From Paracoccaceae bacterium (GTDB lineage: Bacteria; Pseudomonadota; Alphaproteobacteria; Rhodobacterales; Rhodobacteraceae), in the NCBI GenBank assembly GCA_002401045.1, contig NVSA01000024.1:7396-15278 (forward strand): a stretch of 7,883 nucleotides of DNA, in the 5' to 3' direction. Of this stretch, positions 5,744 through 7,883 are shown piece after piece. Below the pieces are notes generated by a model. It worked only from the letters and a program-made list of their open reading frames with translations. It was not told the origin of the DNA and did no database searches. Numbering within the stretch: the stretch's first letter is position 1; each line of letters opens with the position of its first letter. The translations under genes and the position numbers were made by a program.

Positions 5744-7021
5744 TTAAGATTTAGGTGGATAATGCGCATCGAAATCAGCTTCGATGGTTTCAGGAACAGG
5801 GTCGGTTTTCTCGGTAAAGCCAAGAACAGGCAAAATAACCAAGAAATATCCAAACCAGTAGATCGCGCCGATCAGTGAAATCACGGGAACCAGACCTTCG
5901 GCTGGGCGTGCACCGCACCACATCAGCACCATAAAGTCGATGCCCAACAACCAGAACCACCACTTAAAGCGTGGACGATACCGACCAGAACGCACAGGCG
6001 ATGTATCTGTCCAAGGTGCCAACGCCATCACAGCGATAGAGCCAAACATGGCCAACACACCTAGGAACTTCGCGTCCAAGAACAACACATCAAATGTGAT
6101 CGCACGCAAGATCGCGTAGAACGGTAAATAGTACCATTCAGGCACAATATGTGCAGGCGTCGCCAGCGGGTTCGCCTCAATATAGTTATCTGGGTGGCCT
6201 AAGTAGTTTGGCATAAAGCCCACAACCGCCATGAAAATTACCAGAATAACAACCAATGCAAACAAGTCTTTGACGACAAAATAGGGCCAGAACGGAACCG
6301 TATCCTTCTTCGCTTCCGCCTTCGATTTACGCCGAACCTCAACACCCGTCGGGTTGTTGTTGCCCGTTGTGTGGAATGCCCAGATGTGAACAGCCACAAG
6401 GCCAACGATCACAAACGGCAGTAGGTAATGCAAACTAAAGAAGCGGTTCAACGTGGCGTTATCAACCGCAGGACCACCCAACAACCATTCTTGAATGATC
6501 GGGCCAATCCCTGGGATCGCACCAAAGAGACCTGTAATAACAGTAGCACCCCAGAATGACATTTGACCCCAAGGCAGAACATAGCCCAAGAAACCTGTCG
6601 CCATCATGGCCAAATAGATCAACATACCAATGATCCACGTGATTTCACGCGGAGATTTATATGAACCGTAGTACAGACCACGGAAAATATGCGCATAAAC
6701 CGCGATAAAGAACAATGACGCACCGTTTGCATGCATATAACGAAAGGCCCAGCCCCCGTTTACGTCACGCATAATATGCTCAACACTGTCAAACGCCATG
6801 TCGACATGCGGCGTATAATGCATCACCAAAACGATACCAGTTACAATTTGAAGCATCAGACAGAACGTCAAAATAATGCCCCAGATCCACATCCAGTTCA
6901 AATTCTTCGGTGTCGGAAGCATCAATGTGTCATACATCAAGCTAACAATTGGCAACCGTGTATGTAGCCATTTCTCAAAGCCAGTTTTTGGCTCGTAATG
7001 ATCGTGTGGAATTCCTGCCAT
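5744..7021 (-). CDS. petB: Cytochrome b subunit of the cytochrome bc1 complex
   Basis: This is the full-length 425-residue bacterial cytochrome b, the membrane core that carries both quinone sites and haems bL and bH. Haem ligands are H97/H198 (bL) and H111/H212 (bH), the same numbers as in Rhodobacter capsulatus. The Qo-site PEWY motif is at 294-297 with E295 also in register, followed by LPFYAILRA. N-terminal (b6-like) and C-terminal (subunit IV-like) parts are fused in one chain, as in proteobacteria. It lies 12 bases after petA, and its Shine-Dalgarno (AAGGGG) overlaps the petA stop codon, so translation is probably coupled. No missing residues or truncation seen. The gene is also called fbcB or cytB. 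Confidence 0.98.
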   Translation of the reverse strand: MAGIPHDHYEPKTGFEKWLHTRLPIVSLMYDTLMLPTPKNLNWMWIWGIILTFCLMLQIVTGIVLVMHYTPHVDMAFDSVEHIMRDVNGGWAFRYMHANGASLFFIAVYAHIFRGLYYGSYKSPREITWIIGMLIYLAMMATGFLGYVLPWGQMSFWGATVITGLFGAIPGIGPIIQEWLLGGPAVDNATLNRFFSLHYLLPFVIVGLVAVHIWAFHTTGNNNPTGVEVRRKSKAEAKKDTVPFWPYFVVKDLFALVVILVIFMAVVGFMPNYLGHPDNYIEANPLATPAHIVPEWYYLPFYAILRAITFDVLFLDAKFLGVLAMFGSIAVMALAPWTDTSPVRSGRYRPRFKWWFWLLGIDFMVLMWCGARPAEGLVPVISLIGAIYWFGYFLVILPVLGFTEKTDPVPETIEADFDAHYPPKS

Positions 7022-7033
7022 GATCTTTTCCCC

Positions 7034-7597
7034 TTAACCCAGCTTAAGTGTGTTTGCGTCAATGAATCTTGCAAGCGGTACAGGCAAGTTCTCTGGCGCA
7101 GGGCCTTTACGAATACGGCCAGCCGTATCGTAATGCGATCCGTGACACGGGCAGAACCAACCACCAAAATCACCTGAATCGCCCAAAGGCACACAACCAA
7201 GGTGTGTACAAACACCCATCATAACCAACCATTCGCCAGTTTCGTCTAAAGCGCGATTTTCATCCAGCGCTTCAAGACCAGGCTTGTTGGCATTGCGATC
7301 GGCTGTATCTTTTAGCTCGCTCATTTTAACGGCACGACCCGCTTCAATCTCTTCCACCGTGCGACGACGGATGAAGACAGGCTTGCCCAACCACTTAATC
7401 GTGATTTGCGTGCCAGGTTCAACACCTGATATATCGACTTCGATAGAGGAAAGCGCAGACACATCTGCACTTGGATTCATTTGGTTGATAAGCGGCCAAA
7501 CCGCTGCTCCACCAGCCACTGCACCAGTTGCAGCGGTTGCGACGTATAAAAAGTCGCGGCGGGTACCTTGTGGGTCGCTGTCAGTAGACACGAACAT
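7034..7597 (-). CDS. petA: Rieske iron-sulfur subunit of the cytochrome bc1 complex
   Basis: This subunit carries the [2Fe-2S] cluster that takes the first electron from ubiquinol at the Qo site and swings to cytochrome c1. From the ATG at 7597 it has 187 residues, the usual size. The N-terminus has a twin-arginine motif (TRRDFL, 12-17) and one uncleaved membrane anchor (about 18-37), consistent with Tat export. Cluster ligands are C130 and H132 (CTHLGC) and C149 and H152 (CPCHGSHYD); C135 and C151 form the expected disulfide. A longer reading from a TTG at 7621 would add eight residues, but that codon sits in the probable -10 box, and the ATG at 7597 is preceded by AAGG at 7603-7606. First gene of the petABC operon; divergent from trmL. 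Confidence 0.97.
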   Translation of the reverse strand: MFVSTDSDPQGTRRDFLYVATAATGAVAGGAAVWPLINQMNPSADVSALSSIEVDISGVEPGTQITIKWLGKPVFIRRRTVEEIEAGRAVKMSELKDTADRNANKPGLEALDENRALDETGEWLVMMGVCTHLGCVPLGDSGDFGGWFCPCHGSHYDTAGRIRKGPAPENLPVPLARFIDANTLKLG

Positions 7598-7620
7598 CTC
7601 TCCCTTGCCATGATGCCCCA

Positions 7621-7647
7621 ATTATAGGGGCGTAAATAAATCGTCAG
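7621..7647 (-). promoter_or_regulatory. Probable promoter of the petABC operon
   Basis: On the minus strand a perfect TATAAT lies at 7626-7621, flanked by CCCC/GGGG (7616-7630). The best upstream match is CTGACG at 7647-7642, with a short 15-base spacer, so the -35 is weak or an activator may help. Transcription would start near 7614, giving a leader of under 20 bases before the petA ATG at 7597. Prediction by eye only. Confidence 0.5.
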
Positions 7648-7746
7648 CACGGATGGAATCCGCGCGTCCTTTGGGCTAACTACACCCCGTAAACCCCTTC
7701 GTCTAGCGGACTTTGCGCCGCATGTGGCCTAAACAAGGAAATTCTT

Positions 7747-7883
7747 ATGCGATTATGCGTCTATCAACCCGACATCGCCCTGAATTTAGGTGCCATGATC
7801 CGACTATCGGCCTGCTTTAACGTCCCGCTCGATATTATCGAACCTTGCGGCTTTCCCCTTTCCCTCAAAGCATTACGCCGCTC
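7747..7883 (+). CDS. trmL: tRNA (cytidine(34)-2'-O)-methyltransferase, TrmH/SpoU-type, partial at right edge
   Basis: I translated the first 45 codons by hand from the ATG at 7747; the frame is open to the window end. The segment reads LCVYQPDIALNLGAMIRLSACF (3-24) and LDIIEPCGFPLSLKALRR (28-45), the N-terminal signature of the TrmL/SPOUT subfamily, where the N-L-G-A-x-I-R region helps form the active site. Known role: 2'-O-methylation of the wobble nucleotide in tRNA-Leu isoacceptors, using S-adenosylmethionine, in the cytoplasm. AAGGA at 7735-7739 is 7 bases before the ATG. Full members have about 150 residues, so roughly two thirds lies outside the window, including the C-terminal knot. 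It is divergent from petA with about 150 bases between start codons; I found no convincing promoter for it. Confidence 0.88.
   Translation, partial: MRLCVYQPDIALNLGAMIRLSACFNVPLDIIEPCGFPLSLKALRR

Overview
The window is a stretch of alphaproteobacterial chromosome with seven complete genes and two cut by the window edges. The lineage call rests on the cytochrome bc1 operon: Rieske protein, cytochrome b and cytochrome c1 are three separate genes, and the haem-ligand numbering of cytochrome b matches Rhodobacter capsulatus. A divergent trmL-like gene flanks the operon. I cannot name a genus. Base composition is moderate and lower in the left part (hand count of single 60-base lines: 38% G+C at 481-540, 55% at 4201-4260).

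Left part, positions 1-3165 (accessory, cell-envelope flavour). On the minus strand a ten-TM-type acyltransferase-3 protein (344-1486) is followed after 19 bases by a STAS-domain anti-sigma-factor antagonist that runs off the left edge (324 to 1). Divergent from these, on the plus strand, is a two-gene cassette: an exported OmpA-like peptidoglycan-binding protein (1633-2304) and an exported caspase-like C14 protease (2305-3165). The stop of the first directly abuts the start of the second (TAAATG). This pair is the least conventional part of the window.

Middle, 3166-4940. An AT-rich intergenic region holds a perfect 10-bp inverted repeat and a looser one, then an HU-family nucleoid protein gene with a strong ribosome binding site. 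It converges on aroC (chorismate synthase, minus strand). A rho-independent terminator lies between the two and runs into the last codon of aroC.

Right part, 4941-7883 (core housekeeping). A compact minus-strand petA-petB-petC operon encodes the complete three-subunit catalytic core of ubiquinol:cytochrome c oxidoreductase, with gaps of 12 and 17 bases and a clear rho-independent terminator at its end. A TATAAT box at 7621-7626 probably drives the operon and settles the petA start at 7597. A divergent tRNA (cytidine-34-2'-O)-methyltransferase gene, trmL, begins at 7747 and is cut by the right edge.

The bc1 complex, aroC, HU and trmL are ordinary. The OmpA/caspase pair is the best candidate for an under-described system, but its function is inference only.
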